A stretch of DNA of 13,840 bases from DAOMOD01 sp964526035 (GTDB lineage: Bacteria > Pseudomonadota > Gammaproteobacteria > Xanthomonadales > BPKI01): positions 1 to 13,840 of the forward strand of contig CAZGKE010000093.1 of assembly GCA_964526035.1 (NCBI GenBank), read 5' to 3'. The stretch's first letter is position 1; each line of letters begins with the position of its first letter. Positions 13,707 to 13,840 of the stretch are shown here, piece by piece. The notes beneath the pieces were generated by a model. That model did not search any database. It was not told the origin of the DNA and saw only the letters and a program-made list of their open reading frames with translations. A program made the translations under genes and the position numbers.

Positions 13707-13840
13707 CATGAGCAAGGGTGCGGTGCGCAGACGCCACCACCGCGGCATGCGGCAAGCCCCTGACCCACCGCAACACGATTCGTTGCGTTTCCCTGAAGCA
13801 CCCATTTGCGTGGCCTTGAATGGCTGCGATGCATGTCCGC

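Noticed and set aside
13575..13763. Short 62-codon frame after rluD
   Set aside because: It is a translation of the hairpin dimer (peptide GQARRKPRSAV...), a known type of spurious call.

Overview
The window looks like a piece of a draft chromosome from a high-GC gammaproteobacterium, most likely of the Lysobacterales (Xanthomonadales). The reasons are a fused CysN-CysC protein, a bamD/rluD divergent neighbourhood known from that group, strongly G/C-ending codons throughout, and many intergenic stem-loop repeats of the GTAG/GGAG-headed REP type. A run of exactly 100 N at 5700-5799 marks a scaffold join. No rRNA, tRNA, CRISPR array, transposase or integrase was seen.

Layout. Positions 1-4553 are the end of a surface-polysaccharide locus: the C-terminal part of an EpsG/Wzy-like membrane polymerase, a GT4 glycosyltransferase, and a heparinase II/III-family polysaccharide lyase, separated by repeat-rich spacers. 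Positions 4795-7663 encode CysD and a CysN-CysC fusion, which together make the activated sulfate donor PAPS from sulfate and ATP. Positions 7947-9056 encode a WecA-like enzyme that starts lipid-linked glycan synthesis. Housekeeping genes follow: coaE, then bamD on the opposite strand. Between bamD and rluD lies about 2 kb holding a coding-like relic, a ~290 bp intergenic repeat, hairpin repeats, a small secreted protein of unknown function, and an orphan PapD-type chaperone whose end runs into rluD. The window closes with rluD and a repeat-bearing intergenic stretch.

How it fits together. Polymerase, glycosyltransferase, lyase and WecA-like initiator fit one exopolysaccharide or O-antigen pathway. 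PAPS synthesis between them could serve cysteine synthesis, or could supply a sulfotransferase that decorates the glycan; no sulfotransferase or cysHIJ is visible here, so this is a hypothesis.

The most unusual observations are: (1) a dispersed hairpin family whose flanks are kept while the stem sequence changes with compensatory pairs; (2) a short insertion with aberrant codons in the lyase; (3) the chaperone reading frame that overruns the rluD start; (4) the coding-like relic upstream of bamD; (5) a G/T-biased repeat tract between the polymerase and the glycosyltransferase. I did not find a clear new multi-gene system such as a defence island; the accessory content is mainly repeats and the bamD-rluD insertion.
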